Source: Alteromonas sp. IB21 (GTDB taxonomy: Bacteria; Pseudomonadota; Gammaproteobacteria; Enterobacterales; Alteromonadaceae). Taken from it: a stretch of 64,000 nucleotides of DNA. The stretch is from the NCBI RefSeq assembly GCF_016405965.1, contig NZ_JAEFCD010000020.1, positions 23,424 through 87,423 on the forward strand, written 5' to 3'. Numbering within the stretch: position 1 is the first letter of the stretch; each line of letters begins with the position of its first letter. Position numbers and translations under genes: made by a program. Shown piece after piece: positions 28,980 to 38,158 of this stretch. A model generated the notes under the pieces. It searched no databases, was not told the DNA's origin, and saw only the letters and a list, made by a program, of their open reading frames with translations.

Positions 28980-29324
28980 GCTTATCCTCGCTGAAAAAGC
29001 GGTGAAAAATAAAAATTTTTAAAGCGTGTTGAACTGCGATGCACGAAAGTCGGCAATAAAGTTCAACACGTCCTAGCTGGTGGCATATTCTACTCGTAAC
29101 AGGGTAGTTTGTGCTAGTGACTTACACAAAGGTAGCTTGTGCCTGTGGAAATTTTGAGCGCTTAGGGTAAAAAGGTTAATTTATCCATCGGTCGATGAGG
29201 CAATTTAATGTAAACTTAGCGTTATAAATCGAGAAAAGTTGAACTGTTGCCAGCGTGATAATCCATCGCACACACCGACAGAATCAATACTCAACACCAT
29301 CAAATATCCGAACAGGTAATAAAG
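28980..29324. other. Divergent regulatory region ettA / lpxD with leader hairpin
   Basis: 345 bases between divergent genes. The main structure is a perfect 11 bp inverted repeat CGTGTTGAACT (29025-29035) / AGTTCAACACG (29060-29070) with a 24-base loop, about 45 bases upstream of the ettA start. On the minus strand it is followed by CTTTAAAAATTTTTATTTTT, so it looks like an attenuator or terminator in the ettA leader. No clear promoter for lpxD is recognised. Confidence 0.6.
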
Positions 29325-30353
29325 ATGACCGCCATAAATAAACGCACATACAGTTTGGACGAATTAGCTAAACATGTTGGTGGGGAAGTGCAGGGTGATG
29401 GAACTATCACGATTTCTGCCGTGGGCACGCTATCTGGTGCAGCCTCGCATCAAATTTCGTTTCTTACCAACCCCAAATATAAGCCGCAGTTAAAAGATAC
29501 GAAAGCCGGTGCGGTTATACTGCACGAAAGTTTAAAAAGTGACAGCCCTGTTCCTGCGTTAGTTGTGGGTAACCCACATGCTGCATTTGCTCTTATCGCT
29601 CAGCTATTTGATACCACGCCAGCGGTTGCTTCAGGTGTGGCAGAATCAGCGGTTATCGCCCCATCTGCTCGTATCGGTAGTGATGTGTCTCTAGGGCACA
29701 ATGTCATTATTGAAGAGAATGTTGTCCTGGGTGACCGAGTAATCGTTGGTGCCAACACGGTTATCCGCAGAGGTACGCATATTGGTGAAGACTGTATTAT
29801 TCATCCCAATGTGACCATTTACCATGACGTGGTCATTGGCAAGCGCGTGACTATCCATAGCCAAACGGTTATTGGCGCGGCAGGCTTTGGTTATGCAAAT
29901 GATAAAGGCGTGTGGATCCCTATTCCACAAACTGGTTCGGTTCGCATTGGCGACGACAGTCAAATTGGGGCAAGCAGCAGTATCGACCGAGGCGCGATGG
30001 AAGACACAGTACTTGGCACTAACGTTATCATCGATAACCAGGTCCAAATTGGTCACAATTGTATTATTGGCGATCACTCGTGTATTTGCGGCGCTACCGG
30101 TATTGCTGGTAGTTGCCATATAGGCAAGCATGTCATTATCGGCGGCGGTGTGGGCATAAATGGACATATCAGTATTTGCGACAATGTTCAGGTGACGGGT
30201 TACACGATGATCGTTCAAGATATTACCGAACCAGGTGTCTATTCGTCGGGTCAGCCAGCACAAACCAACCGAGACTGGCGCAAAAATACGGTTCGCCTTG
30301 CTAAAATTGGCAGTTTATTCGACCGCGTTAAAGCCCTCGAAAAACAGGTCTGA
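29325..30353 (+). CDS. lpxD: UDP-3-O-acylglucosamine N-acyltransferase (solitary copy)
   Basis: 342 residues (E. coli 341). Adds the N-linked hydroxyacyl chain in lipid A synthesis in the cytosol. The N-terminal uridine-binding domain (about 1-100) is followed by a left-handed beta helix of hexapeptide repeats and a C-terminal helix. The catalytic His is in QIGHNCIIGDHS, and the TEPGVYSSGQP segment is conserved. It lies alone between ettA and glyA, whereas the housekeeping lpxD is normally in the bamA-skp-lpxD-fabZ-lpxA operon, so this is probably a second copy; that cannot be verified inside the window. Confidence 0.93.
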   Translation: MTAINKRTYSLDELAKHVGGEVQGDGTITISAVGTLSGAASHQISFLTNPKYKPQLKDTKAGAVILHESLKSDSPVPALVVGNPHAAFALIAQLFDTTPAVASGVAESAVIAPSARIGSDVSLGHNVIIEENVVLGDRVIVGANTVIRRGTHIGEDCIIHPNVTIYHDVVIGKRVTIHSQTVIGAAGFGYANDKGVWIPIPQTGSVRIGDDSQIGASSSIDRGAMEDTVLGTNVIIDNQVQIGHNCIIGDHSCICGATGIAGSCHIGKHVIIGGGVGINGHISICDNVQVTGYTMIVQDITEPGVYSSGQPAQTNRDWRKNTVRLAKIGSLFDRVKALEKQV

Positions 30354-30507
30354 TCTCGCTCAAGCGCAGGTTTTACGTTAAACCTACGCCATTTATATTA
30401 ATTTGGTCATAAACCGGTATACAAGCAACTCAAAATGACTAGAATATGGCTCGAATTTGAGCAATCAGTGCGTAACGCCGTATAAAAACCGCAGTTAAGG
30501 AGCCCCC

Positions 30508-31764
30508 ATGTTTTCTCGCGAAATGAATATTGCTGACTTCGATCCTGAATTAGCCAATGCCATGGCTAAAGAAGTTGAGCGTCAAGAACATCACATCGAA
30601 CTCATTGCCTCTGAGAACTATTGTAGCCCAAGAGTAATGGAAGCTCAGGGTTCTCAGCTTACGAACAAGTATGCTGAAGGCTACCCTGGCAAGCGCTACT
30701 ACGGTGGTTGTGAGCACGTAGACGTTGTTGAACAACTTGCTATCGACCGTGCAAAAGCGCTATTTGGTGCAGACTACGCGAACGTTCAGCCGCACGCTGG
30801 TTCTCAAGCTAACTCTGCGGTATTCATGGCGTTACTTGATGCTGGCGATACTGTACTGGGTATGAGCCTTTCTGAGGGTGGTCACCTTACTCACGGTTCT
30901 CACGTAAACTTTTCTGGTAAAACATACAACGCTGTACAGTATGGTCTGAACAAAGAAACCGGTGAAATTGATTACGCACAAGTTGAAGCGCTAGCAAAAG
31001 AACACAAACCAAAGATGATTATCGGCGGTTTCTCTGCGTATTCAGGCATTGTTGACTGGGCAAAATTCCGCGAAATCGCAGATAGCGTAGGTGCTTACTT
31101 GCTTGTAGATATGGCGCACGTTGCTGGTCTTGTGGCTGCTGGTGTTTATCCAAACCCACTTCCTCACGCACACGTAGTAACGACAACAACGCACAAAACC
31201 CTTGCGGGTCCGCGCAGTGGTCTAATCCTATCTTCATGTGGCGACGAAGCGATTTACAAAAAGCTTAACAGTTCGGTATTCCCGGGTAACCAAGGCGGTC
31301 CGCTTTGTCACGTCATTGCAGCTAAAGCCGTAGCGTTCAAAGAAGCATTACAGCCAGAATTTAAAGTGTATCAGCAGCAGGTAGTCGCTAACGCGAAAGC
31401 AATGGTTGCTGTTATGCAAGAGCGCGGTTACAAAATTGTTTCTGGTGGAACAGACAATCACTTGTTCCTGCTTGACCTTATTGACAAAGACATTACCGGT
31501 AAAGATGCAGATGCGGCACTAGGTGCAGCGAACATCACAGTAAACAAAAACTCAGTGCCCAATGATCCGCGTTCACCGTTTGTAACCAGTGGTCTTCGTA
31601 TCGGTAGCCCGGCCATAACGCGTCGTGGTTTCAAAGAAGAGCAAGCTCAACAAGTTGCAACATGGATTTGCGACATTCTTGATAACATGGGAGACGAGTC
31701 TGTTATCAAACGTGTTCAAGAAGAAGTGGTTGCACTTTGCGCACAGTTTCCTGTTTATAAATAA
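30508..31764 (+). CDS. glyA: Serine hydroxymethyltransferase
   Basis: 418 residues (E. coli 417). PLP enzyme that interconverts serine and glycine with tetrahydrofolate, the main source of one-carbon units. The PLP lysine lies in [14 protein letters not shown] (about residue 229), with the substrate segment [17 protein letters not shown] near the N-terminus. Ribosome site AAGGAG precedes the ATG. The leader of 150 bases has a weak hairpin after lpxD (30364-30389). nrdR follows after a large inverted repeat. Confidence 0.98.
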   Translation: MFSREMNIADFDPELANAMAKEVERQEHHIELIASENYCSPRVMEAQGSQLTNKYAEGYPGKRYYGGCEHVDVVEQLAIDRAKALFGADYANVQPHAGSQANSAVFMALLDAGDTVLGMSLSEGGHLTHGSHVNFSGKTYNAVQYGLNKETGEIDYAQVEALAKEHKPKMIIGGFSAYSGIVDWAKFREIADSVGAYLLVDMAHVAGLVAAGVYPNPLPHAHVVTTTTHKTLAGPRSGLILSSCGDEAIYKKLNSSVFPGNQGGPLCHVIAAKAVAFKEALQPEFKVYQQQVVANAKAMVAVMQERGYKIVSGGTDNHLFLLDLIDKDITGKDADAALGAANITVNKNSVPNDPRSPFVTSGLRIGSPAITRRGFKEEQAQQVATWICDILDNMGDESVIKRVQEEVVALCAQFPVYK

Positions 31765-31777
31765 ATAGCTTTGTGTT

Positions 31778-31850
31778 TTATTGCGTACTTTGGTACTAAT
31801 GCTGGACTAACTAGTCTAGATTAGGTTTAACGCGCCTAAGTACGCAATAA
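31778..31850. other. Long inverted repeat between glyA and nrdR
   Basis: TTATTGCGTACTT (31778-31790) and its exact complement (31838-31850) enclose 47 bases that can fold further (GACT / AGTC). The right arm ends 13 bases before the nrdR start. Possible terminator or attenuator between glyA and the nrdR-rib operon; no long T run follows. Confidence 0.6.
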
Positions 31851-31863
31851 TTAAGGATTATTC

Positions 31864-32313
31864 ATGTTTTGCCCTTTTTGTTCGGAACAAGAAACAAAAG
31901 TTATTGATTCTCGTTTGGTTGCAGAGGGGCAACAAGTGCGAAGACGCCGTGAATGTATGGTGTGTCATGAGCGCTTCACCACCTTTGAAAGTGCAGAGCT
32001 TGTGATGCCCCGCGTTATAAAACGCGATGGCTCTCGCGAACCCTTCAACGAAGACAAACTTCGTGCAGGCTTACAACGTGCGTTAGAAAAACGCCCTGTT
32101 AGCACAGAAAAAGTTGAACAGTGTATTCTCTCTCTCAAATCTCAGCTTCGCGCAACTGGCGAAAGGGAAGTGAGCAGTGAATTGCTTGGCAACTTAATTA
32201 TGAAAGCCCTCAAAGAACTCGACAAAGTCGCCTATGTTCGATTCGCCTCTGTTTATCGTTCCTTCGAAGACATCCGTGAATTTGGAGAAGAGATTGCACG
32301 CTTAGGGGATTAG
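31864..32313 (+). CDS. nrdR: Transcriptional repressor NrdR
   Basis: 149 residues, the same as E. coli NrdR. Zinc ribbon CPFC ... CMVCHERF (residues 3-34) and an ATP-cone domain (about 49-139, [20 protein letters not shown]) that senses ATP/dATP. It represses ribonucleotide reductase genes. It heads the nrdR-ribD-ribE-ribBA run, the same order as in E. coli (nrdR-ribD-ribH-nusB). I see no NrdR box within the window. Confidence 0.97.
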   Translation: MFCPFCSEQETKVIDSRLVAEGQQVRRRRECMVCHERFTTFESAELVMPRVIKRDGSREPFNEDKLRAGLQRALEKRPVSTEKVEQCILSLKSQLRATGEREVSSELLGNLIMKALKELDKVAYVRFASVYRSFEDIREFGEEIARLGD

Positions 32314-32356
32314 GTTCAACAAACCTTAAACACTTAGGGCTACAACAGGAATCCAA

Positions 32357-33505
32357 GTGAACCACGCTACGGTTAAAAATGATTATTTTTGGATGGCAAA
32401 AGCCATTCAACTTGCCCAGAAAGGGCGTTTCACCACTTCACCCAACCCACGCGTTGGCTGTGTGATTGTTGATGAAAACAACGAATTACTAGGTCAAGGG
32501 TATCACATCCAAGCTGGCACGCCCCATGCCGAAGTCCATGCACTAAGACAAGCTTTACATGCTCGTAGCGACGGCGCAAAAGGCGCTACAGCATATGTAA
32601 CCCTAGAGCCATGTAGCCATTTTGGCCGCACGCCCCCTTGCGCTAAAGCACTCATCGAAGCGCAGGTGTCACGCGTTGTAGTGGCAATGACAGATCCTAA
32701 TCCAAATGTATGTGGCAATGGTATAAATATGCTGCAAGCCGCAGGTATCGAAGTCGTCAGTGATGTGATGGCCGCCGAAGCCGCTGCGCTTAATCCTGGA
32801 TTTACCAAACGCATGCTTACGGGTAAACCTTTTGTTAGGGTTAAATTGGGTATAAGCCTAGACGGTAAAATTGCGCTTCAAAATGGAGTAAGCCAATGGA
32901 TAACCGGGCCTGAAGCAAGACGTGATGTGCAGCGTTATCGCGCGCAAAGCTGCGCAGTGTTAACCGGTTCAGGTACTGTTGCGGCGGATAATCCCAGTCT
33001 TTTGGTGAGGGAACAAGAGGCGAAGTTCGAAAGTTATCCACTTGAGCATATTCGCCAACCCGCTCGCATCGTTGTGGATAGTCAGAGCCAACTAAACCGT
33101 GATTTTACGTTATTTAACGACGGTCAGGTTACCTTTACTGTAACGCTGCAAGCGCACCCTGACACTTCAAATGGTCACTACATTCAACTTGATGAAAAAG
33201 AGGGTAAGGTTGACTTACGTGAGTTGATGTTAGTGCTCGGTGATAAGCAGTACAATGAAGTATGGGTAGAAGCGGGCCCTGGTCTTGCTGGTGCGCTATT
33301 GCAAGAAGGGCTTGTGGACGAGCTTATTTGCTATCAAGCGCCCAAGCTATTGGGCGATAAAGGCGTGAGTATGGTCTCTTTGCCAGCATTTACCGCTTTA
33401 AATCAATCTATTTCACTCTCTCTTATTGAAAACCGTCAGGTGGGTAACGATATTAAGCTTATCTTTCGTCCTGATGTTAGCAACACCTGTCGTAAAGACG
33501 ACTAA
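32357..33505 (+). CDS. ribD: Riboflavin biosynthesis deaminase/reductase
   Basis: 382 residues from a GTG start with AGGAAT before it (E. coli 367). Bifunctional: the N-terminal deaminase (residues 1-150) has the zinc ligands HAEVHA and PCSHFGRTPPC; the C-terminal reductase (150-375) has VRVKLGISLDGKIAL and WVEAGPGLAGALL. It carries out the second and third steps from GTP to riboflavin. 43 bases separate it from nrdR and 11 from ribE. Confidence 0.96.
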   Translation: MNHATVKNDYFWMAKAIQLAQKGRFTTSPNPRVGCVIVDENNELLGQGYHIQAGTPHAEVHALRQALHARSDGAKGATAYVTLEPCSHFGRTPPCAKALIEAQVSRVVVAMTDPNPNVCGNGINMLQAAGIEVVSDVMAAEAAALNPGFTKRMLTGKPFVRVKLGISLDGKIALQNGVSQWITGPEARRDVQRYRAQSCAVLTGSGTVAADNPSLLVREQEAKFESYPLEHIRQPARIVVDSQSQLNRDFTLFNDGQVTFTVTLQAHPDTSNGHYIQLDEKEGKVDLRELMLVLGDKQYNEVWVEAGPGLAGALLQEGLVDELICYQAPKLLGDKGVSMVSLPAFTALNQSISLSLIENRQVGNDIKLIFRPDVSNTCRKDD

Positions 33506-33516
33506 CGAGGAACTTT

Positions 33517-34179
33517 ATGTTTACTGGAATTATTCAAGCGTTGGGTACTATTAAAAAGCTCGACAATCGAGGCAATGATATTCGTTTAACGGTATCTTCA
33601 TCTACGCTTGATATGTCTGATGTCGCTTTAGGCGATAGCATTGCGACCAACGGTGTTTGTTTGACAGTGACAGACATGGGGCCAGACTATTATTGCGCCG
33701 ATGTTTCTGCTGAGACTATCAAGTTAACGGGGTTTGCGCACTACAGCGCGGGCTCTACGGTGAATCTCGAAAAAGCCATGCGTCCCAGCGATCGTCTAGG
33801 TGGACACATTGTTTCTGGTCATGTTGATGGTGTGGGCCAAGTAACTCAGATTATTAAACATAAAGACTATGTAGAATTTTGGGTAAAAGCACCGGATGCG
33901 CTGGCTAAATATATTGCCCATAAGGGAAGTATCACCGTTGATGGCATAAGCTTAACGGTGAACGAAGTGAATGGTGCAGAGTTTATGCTTTGGATTATTC
34001 CCCACACGTTGCAAGAAACAATTATGGGAAGCTATAAAGTAGGCACAGCGGTGAATTTAGAGGTTGATGTTATTGCGCGCTATTTAGAGCGATTGATGCT
34101 TGGCGATAAAGCCGCTGAGCCGACAAGCAAGGGCATTGACATGGCATTTCTTGCCGAGAACGGATTTTTAAAAAAATAA
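33517..34179 (+). CDS. ribE: Riboflavin synthase alpha subunit
   Basis: 220 residues (E. coli RibC 213). Two tandem lumazine-binding beta barrels; it dismutates 6,7-dimethyl-8-ribityllumazine to riboflavin. The N-terminal [10 protein letters not shown] and TNGVCLTV, and the second-barrel GHVDGVG and [14 protein letters not shown], are typical. In E. coli nomenclature the gene is ribC. It is in operon with ribD and ribBA, so pathway genes are grouped. Confidence 0.96.
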   Translation: MFTGIIQALGTIKKLDNRGNDIRLTVSSSTLDMSDVALGDSIATNGVCLTVTDMGPDYYCADVSAETIKLTGFAHYSAGSTVNLEKAMRPSDRLGGHIVSGHVDGVGQVTQIIKHKDYVEFWVKAPDALAKYIAHKGSITVDGISLTVNEVNGAEFMLWIIPHTLQETIMGSYKVGTAVNLEVDVIARYLERLMLGDKAAEPTSKGIDMAFLAENGFLKK

Positions 34180-34199
34180 CCCTACAAGAAGCACACAAG

Positions 34200-35300
34200 A
34201 TGGCATTTAACACTACACAAGAAATAATTGAAGACATTCGTCAGGGTAAAATGGTTATTCTGATGGATGATGAAGACAGAGAAAACGAGGGCGACCTCAT
34301 TATGGCGGCAGAGCACGTGACGCCAGAAGCCATAAATTTCATGGTGACCCACGCTCGCGGTTTGGTTTGTTTACCAATGACGCAAGAGCGCTGTCGCACG
34401 CTTAATCTTCCGCTAATGGTGGATAAAAACGAAGCGCAGTTTTCAACCAACTTTACCGTATCCATTGAAGCGGCAACTGGCGTTACAACAGGTATATCGG
34501 CTGCCGATAGAGCAACAACCATAAAAGCTGCTGTTGCAAAAGACGCGAAAGCGACAGACATTGTGCAACCTGGTCATATCTTTCCGCTAATTGCAAAAGA
34601 TGGTGGTGTTTTAAACCGAGCTGGTCATACTGAAGCGGGTGTAGATTTACCGCGTCTTGCTGGTTTAGAGCCAGCTGGGGTTATTGTTGAGATCCTTAAT
34701 GAAGATGGCACCATGGCGCGCCGTCCAGAATTAGAAAAATTTGCTGCCAAGCACAACCTCAAAATAGGCACCATTGCAGATCTTATTGAATACCGTAACC
34801 TTAATGAAACGACTATTCAAAAAGTAGCTCAGTGTAATATGCCTACAGAATACGGCGATTTTGAGCTTCATACATTTAAAGACAGCATCGACAATCAACT
34901 ACATTTTGCCCTTAAAAAAGGGGATATCAAAGAAGACGAACCAACGCTTGTTCGTGTGCATCTTCACAATACGTTTAGTGATCTTCTCGGCTCTACTCGC
35001 GGTATTCATCGCTCGATGACGCTAGCCGATGGTATGCGAAAAATCTCAGAAGAAGGTGGTGTGTTGGTGCTGTTAGGTAAAGAAGAGCACATTGAAAGCC
35101 AGGTTCGCCGGTTTGCCGCAGAAGACAGAGGCGAGCGTCCAACGGGGGCTGACTGGCAGGGCTCGTCACGCACTATCGGTGTAGGTAGTCAAATTCTTGC
35201 GTCTATGGGCGTGCACAAAATGCGCTTGCTTAGTAAGCCTATTAAATACCATGCGCTTTCTGGTTACGGCCTAGAAGTGGTGGAGTACGTGCACGACTAG
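34200..35300 (+). CDS. ribBA: 3,4-dihydroxy-2-butanone 4-phosphate synthase with degenerate GTP cyclohydrolase II domain
   Basis: 366 residues. The N-terminal RibB domain (about 1-200) is intact: [12 protein letters not shown] and TPEAINFM near the start, and [16 protein letters not shown]. The C-terminal half aligns with RibA but lacks its zinc-ligand cysteines: where GTP cyclohydrolase II has GECLTGDALGSLRCDCG, this protein has [17 protein letters not shown]. The RibA half is therefore probably not catalytic; this matches the RibBX type described in Shewanella and other proteobacteria, in which the true ribA lies elsewhere. RibB activity, making the four-carbon unit for lumazine, should be retained. 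20 bases after ribE. Confidence 0.93.
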   Translation: MAFNTTQEIIEDIRQGKMVILMDDEDRENEGDLIMAAEHVTPEAINFMVTHARGLVCLPMTQERCRTLNLPLMVDKNEAQFSTNFTVSIEAATGVTTGISAADRATTIKAAVAKDAKATDIVQPGHIFPLIAKDGGVLNRAGHTEAGVDLPRLAGLEPAGVIVEILNEDGTMARRPELEKFAAKHNLKIGTIADLIEYRNLNETTIQKVAQCNMPTEYGDFELHTFKDSIDNQLHFALKKGDIKEDEPTLVRVHLHNTFSDLLGSTRGIHRSMTLADGMRKISEEGGVLVLLGKEEHIESQVRRFAAEDRGERPTGADWQGSSRTIGVGSQILASMGVHKMRLLSKPIKYHALSGYGLEVVEYVHD

Positions 35301-35325
35301 TGCTTGGGTGTAGAGCACAGCGAAA

Positions 35326-35429
35326 GTGGAGAGGGAATGCTCGTCGCAAACACGCGGTGAATACATCCCTGTACGCTCCGCCACCGCATCCATGCGGTGG
35401 AGGGTTTGCGACCAGCATTCCCTCCCCAC
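35326..35429. repeat. Nested palindromic intergenic repeat
   Basis: Outer arms of 26 bases (35326-35351 and 35404-35429) are complementary with two mismatches; inside is a perfect 9 bp hairpin CCACCGCAT/ATGCGGTGG (35381-35400). The 104-base unit lies between ribBA and ribH. The core (ATACATCCCTGTACGCTC) looks like a dispersed intergenic repeat I recall from marine gammaproteobacteria, of the REP or MITE type; this is a memory, not a search. Confidence 0.85.
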
Positions 35430-35508
35430 ATTTGGCTAAGCATAAAGTGGCCGTTTACGAATAGTTGAAGTTACAGAAACAATCGATTTAGTTTGGGCGC
35501 AGTTGTGG

Positions 35509-35514
35509 TATACT
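35509..35514 (+). promoter_or_regulatory. Possible -10 element before ribH
   Basis: TATACT, preceded by TGTGG and followed by a GC-rich stretch, lies 31 bases before the ribH start. No good -35 is visible. A separate promoter here would explain expression of ribH-nusB-thiL-pgpA despite the repeat upstream. Confidence 0.35.
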
Positions 35515-35544
35515 TCGCGCCGTTTTTTCTCGAGGAATGAAACC

Positions 35545-36018
35545 ATGCAGGTAGTTGAAGGTAATATCAGAGCAACCGGTAAGAAGTTTGCTATCGTAGT
35601 ATCACGCTTTAATAGCTTTGTTGTTGAAAGCTTGTTAGAGGGTGCTTTAGACACGCTAGAGCGTCACGGTGAAGTGAATGAAGATGACATCACGGTGGTT
35701 CGCGTGCCTGGTGCTTACGAGTTACCTGTAGTTGCTAAGAAATTAGCTGAGAAAAAGTCATTTGACGCTATCATTGCACTAGGTGCAGTTATTCGTGGTG
35801 GAACGCCTCACTTTGATTTTGTCGCAGGAGAGAGCAACAAAGGCCTTGCGCAAGTATCGCTTGAATACGGTATTCCAGTTTCATTTGGCGTAATCACCAC
35901 AGATTCAATTGAACAAGCTATCGAGCGTTCAGGCACTAAAGCGGGTAACAAAGGTGCAGAGGCTGCATTGGGCGCGCTTGAAATGGTTAACGTTATCGAA
36001 GCTGTAGAAAAGCTTTAA
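35545..36018 (+). CDS. ribH: 6,7-dimethyl-8-ribityllumazine synthase
   Basis: 157 residues from the ATG at 35545, which has GAGGA 8 bases upstream and matches the E. coli start (156 residues). It joins the RibB product with the ribityl pyrimidine to give lumazine, as a 60-mer or pentamer. Typical motifs are [17 protein letters not shown] [19 protein letters not shown] [14 protein letters not shown], and [12 protein letters not shown]. nusB follows in 12 bases. Confidence 0.97.
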   Translation: MQVVEGNIRATGKKFAIVVSRFNSFVVESLLEGALDTLERHGEVNEDDITVVRVPGAYELPVVAKKLAEKKSFDAIIALGAVIRGGTPHFDFVAGESNKGLAQVSLEYGIPVSFGVITTDSIEQAIERSGTKAGNKGAEAALGALEMVNVIEAVEKL

Positions 36019-36030
36019 GGTAAAAATTAA

Positions 36031-36453
36031 GTGAAAGTTTCAGCTCGTCGTAAAGCCCGTGAATTAGCCCTTCAAGGAATATATTCATGGCAAATGAGTC
36101 ACAACGATATTCAGCAGGTTGAACTGGCGCTAGCCACCAGTAACGACATGCAAAAGGTGGATATGGCGTATTTTCAAGCGTTGCTACGCGGCGTTGCGCA
36201 CAACGCAAGTAAGCTTGATACTACCATTAAGCCTTACCTTGGTCGTCTGCCTGAAGAGTTGGACCCCATAGAAAAAGCGATCTTGCGCATTGCGACGCTG
36301 GAACTGACTGAGCGCATCGATGTACCTTATCGCGTAATTATTAATGAAGCGATTGAGCTTGCTAAGGCATTTGGTGCTGAAGAAAGCCATAAATTCATTA
36401 ATGGTGCACTGGATAAAGCAGTGCGCACGTTGCGTAAAGACGAGCGCGACTAA
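36031..36453 (+). CDS. nusB: Transcription antitermination factor NusB
   Basis: 140 residues from a GTG (E. coli 139). NusB with NusE binds boxA of rRNA leaders and prevents premature termination. The all-helical fold is evident: ARELALQGIYSW, then DPIEKAILRIATLEL and INEAIELAKAFG. The order ribH-nusB-thiL-pgpA is the conserved one. A boxA-bearing rRNA leader appears at the far end of this window (63950-63961). Confidence 0.97.
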   Translation: MKVSARRKARELALQGIYSWQMSHNDIQQVELALATSNDMQKVDMAYFQALLRGVAHNASKLDTTIKPYLGRLPEELDPIEKAILRIATLELTERIDVPYRVIINEAIELAKAFGAEESHKFINGALDKAVRTLRKDERD

Positions 36454-36500
36454 CCTTACCGTGGCGGCACGGATTGCCGCTAAAGGGTTTAAGAAATACT

Positions 36501-37466
36501 GTGAAAGAATTTGATCTTATCAGCCGCTATTTTTCAAACAGTGGCCATCGACGTAAAGATGTTGTTATTGGTATAGGCGATGACTGTGCTGTAACAACGG
36601 TTCCTGAAAATCAACAACTTGCCGTTACTACAGATACCCTTGTTGCAGGTGTGCACTTCCTAGAGGATGCGCCAGCGAAATCTGTGGCGTATAAAACAGT
36701 AGCGGTTAACTTAAGTGACCTCGCTGCAATGGGCGCTGAGCCTGCGTGGATTAGTCTGTCGCTATCCCTTCCAGAAGTTGATGAGCCGTGGCTTGACGAC
36801 TTTGTTAAGGGCCTTTATGAGCTAACTCAATATTATTCAGTGCAGCTTATCGGTGGGGATACGGTAAAAGGGCCAATGGCCATGACGATTACCGCACAAG
36901 GTTTCATACCACCAGGTTCTGAACTAACCCGTAGTGGTGCTAAGCCAGGGGACTGGGTATATGTCACCGGGACCTTAGGAGACGCTGGCGCGGGCTTAGA
37001 TATCCTTCAAAACAAACTTAACGTAAGTGGTGAAGCCAAGGACGTGTTAGTTAACCGTCATTACTTTCCGACACCGCGCGTTGCAGTAGGTACCGCTATC
37101 CGCCGTATTGCTACCTCATGCATTGATATATCTGATGGTTTAATTTCAGATTTGAACCACATTCTTAAAGCGTCTAACTGCGGAGCTAATGTGCATGTGG
37201 AGCGTTTACCTCTTTCTCGTGCGCTGACTAGCGCAGTGTCGGAAGAGCAGGCGATAGAATACGCGTTGTCTGCCGGTGATGACTATGAGCTTATTTTCAC
37301 AGTCAGTGAAGAGCAGCGTGGTAGTCTTGAGACCTCTTTAGCAAGCACCAACGTAAAAGCGACATGCATTGGCCAGTTAACAGGCCACAGCGGCACACTT
37401 GCATTATTGAAAGATAATGAGAAGTATACGCCAGTTACGCCTTCTGGTTACGAGCATAGCTTTTAA
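36501..37466 (+). CDS. thiL: Thiamine-monophosphate kinase
   Basis: 321 residues from a GTG at 36501, placing KEFDLISRYF at the N-terminus as in E. coli (325 residues). A TTG 27 bases upstream is in frame but less likely. Phosphorylates thiamine phosphate to thiamine diphosphate, the active cofactor. The motifs IGDDCAV, TTDTLVAGVHFL, NLSDLAAMGA and GGDTVKGP are those of the PurM/ThiL fold. Confidence 0.95.
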   Translation: MKEFDLISRYFSNSGHRRKDVVIGIGDDCAVTTVPENQQLAVTTDTLVAGVHFLEDAPAKSVAYKTVAVNLSDLAAMGAEPAWISLSLSLPEVDEPWLDDFVKGLYELTQYYSVQLIGGDTVKGPMAMTITAQGFIPPGSELTRSGAKPGDWVYVTGTLGDAGAGLDILQNKLNVSGEAKDVLVNRHYFPTPRVAVGTAIRRIATSCIDISDGLISDLNHILKASNCGANVHVERLPLSRALTSAVSEEQAIEYALSAGDDYELIFTVSEEQRGSLETSLASTNVKATCIGQLTGHSGTLALLKDNEKYTPVTPSGYEHSF

Positions 37467-37505
37467 TTGAAAACGCTGACTAAGACATGAGAGGAAGGAT
37501 ATTAC

Positions 37506-38006
37506 ATGCAGGCTGAGTTTCGCGCTAGAGTGAGTATGAAAAAACCGACCCATTTTCTTGCGTTAGGGTTCGGTAGTGGTTTAATTCCATTTATGCCGGG
37601 TACATTTGGCTCACTTGCCGCAGTGCCGCTGCTTATCGCGTGTAGCCAAATTTCTATAGTATCCTTTATTGCGCTTACCCTGATATTTTCAGTGGTAGGG
37701 ATTTACCTCTGCGGCAAAACAGCAGATGACATGCAGGTTCACGATCACGGCTCAATAGTGTGGGATGAAATTGCAGGTATGTTCGTGACCTTTCTTTTTG
37801 TACCCATTAGTGCGTCTTCATTGCTCGTTGGGTTTGTACTATTCAGGCTTTTTGATATTTTAAAGCCTTGGCCAATTGGTGTCATCGATAAACGTCTGCA
37901 TGGCGGTACGGGCATTATGCTTGACGACTTACTAGCGGGAGCTATGGCCTGCGGCTGTTTGCATTTGTTAATGGATTTTTGGCCTGCGGCACTGGCATTG
38001 TTTTAG
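37506..38006 (+). CDS. pgpA: Phosphatidylglycerophosphatase A
   Basis: 166 residues (E. coli 172), with AGGAAGGA before the ATG. Inner-membrane enzyme that dephosphorylates phosphatidylglycerophosphate to phosphatidylglycerol. Motifs: LGFGSGLIPFMPGTFGSL, DDMQVHDHGSIVWDEIAGM, and RLFDILKPWPIG; three to four hydrophobic helices. It is the last gene of the run from nrdR. Confidence 0.95.
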   Translation: MQAEFRARVSMKKPTHFLALGFGSGLIPFMPGTFGSLAAVPLLIACSQISIVSFIALTLIFSVVGIYLCGKTADDMQVHDHGSIVWDEIAGMFVTFLFVPISASSLLVGFVLFRLFDILKPWPIGVIDKRLHGGTGIMLDDLLAGAMACGCLHLLMDFWPAALALF

Positions 38007-38045
38007 TATATCGGTTGGCTTGCCGACCTAATTTTCTGCATAAAG

Positions 38046-38072
38046 AAGCCCGATGCATGCGGGCTTTTTTTG
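38046..38072. terminator. Intrinsic terminator after pgpA
   Basis: AAGCCCG / CGGGCTT stem with a 7-base loop followed by TTTTTT on the + strand. It ends the nrdR-rib-pgpA operon; it may also help end dxs from the other side. Confidence 0.9.
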
Positions 38073-38158
38073 TTTTTAAACGACGATGAGTTAGTTACGT
38101 TACAAACTTATGAGAATACGCTAGTTCGCAACGGGGTTAGTGAATGTTTTGAACGCCA

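Noticed and set aside
29691..30263. 190-codon open frame antisense to lpxD
   Set aside because: A shadow of the hexapeptide-repeat coding sequence of lpxD; codon pattern belongs to the plus strand.
31765..32356. FMN riboswitch in the riboflavin operon
   Set aside because: No conserved RFN element sequence or layout before ribD, ribE, ribBA or ribH; the inverted repeat before nrdR does not match it.
35326..35429. Palindromic element as an insertion sequence
   Set aside because: Only 104 bases, no transposase frame and no clear target-site duplication.
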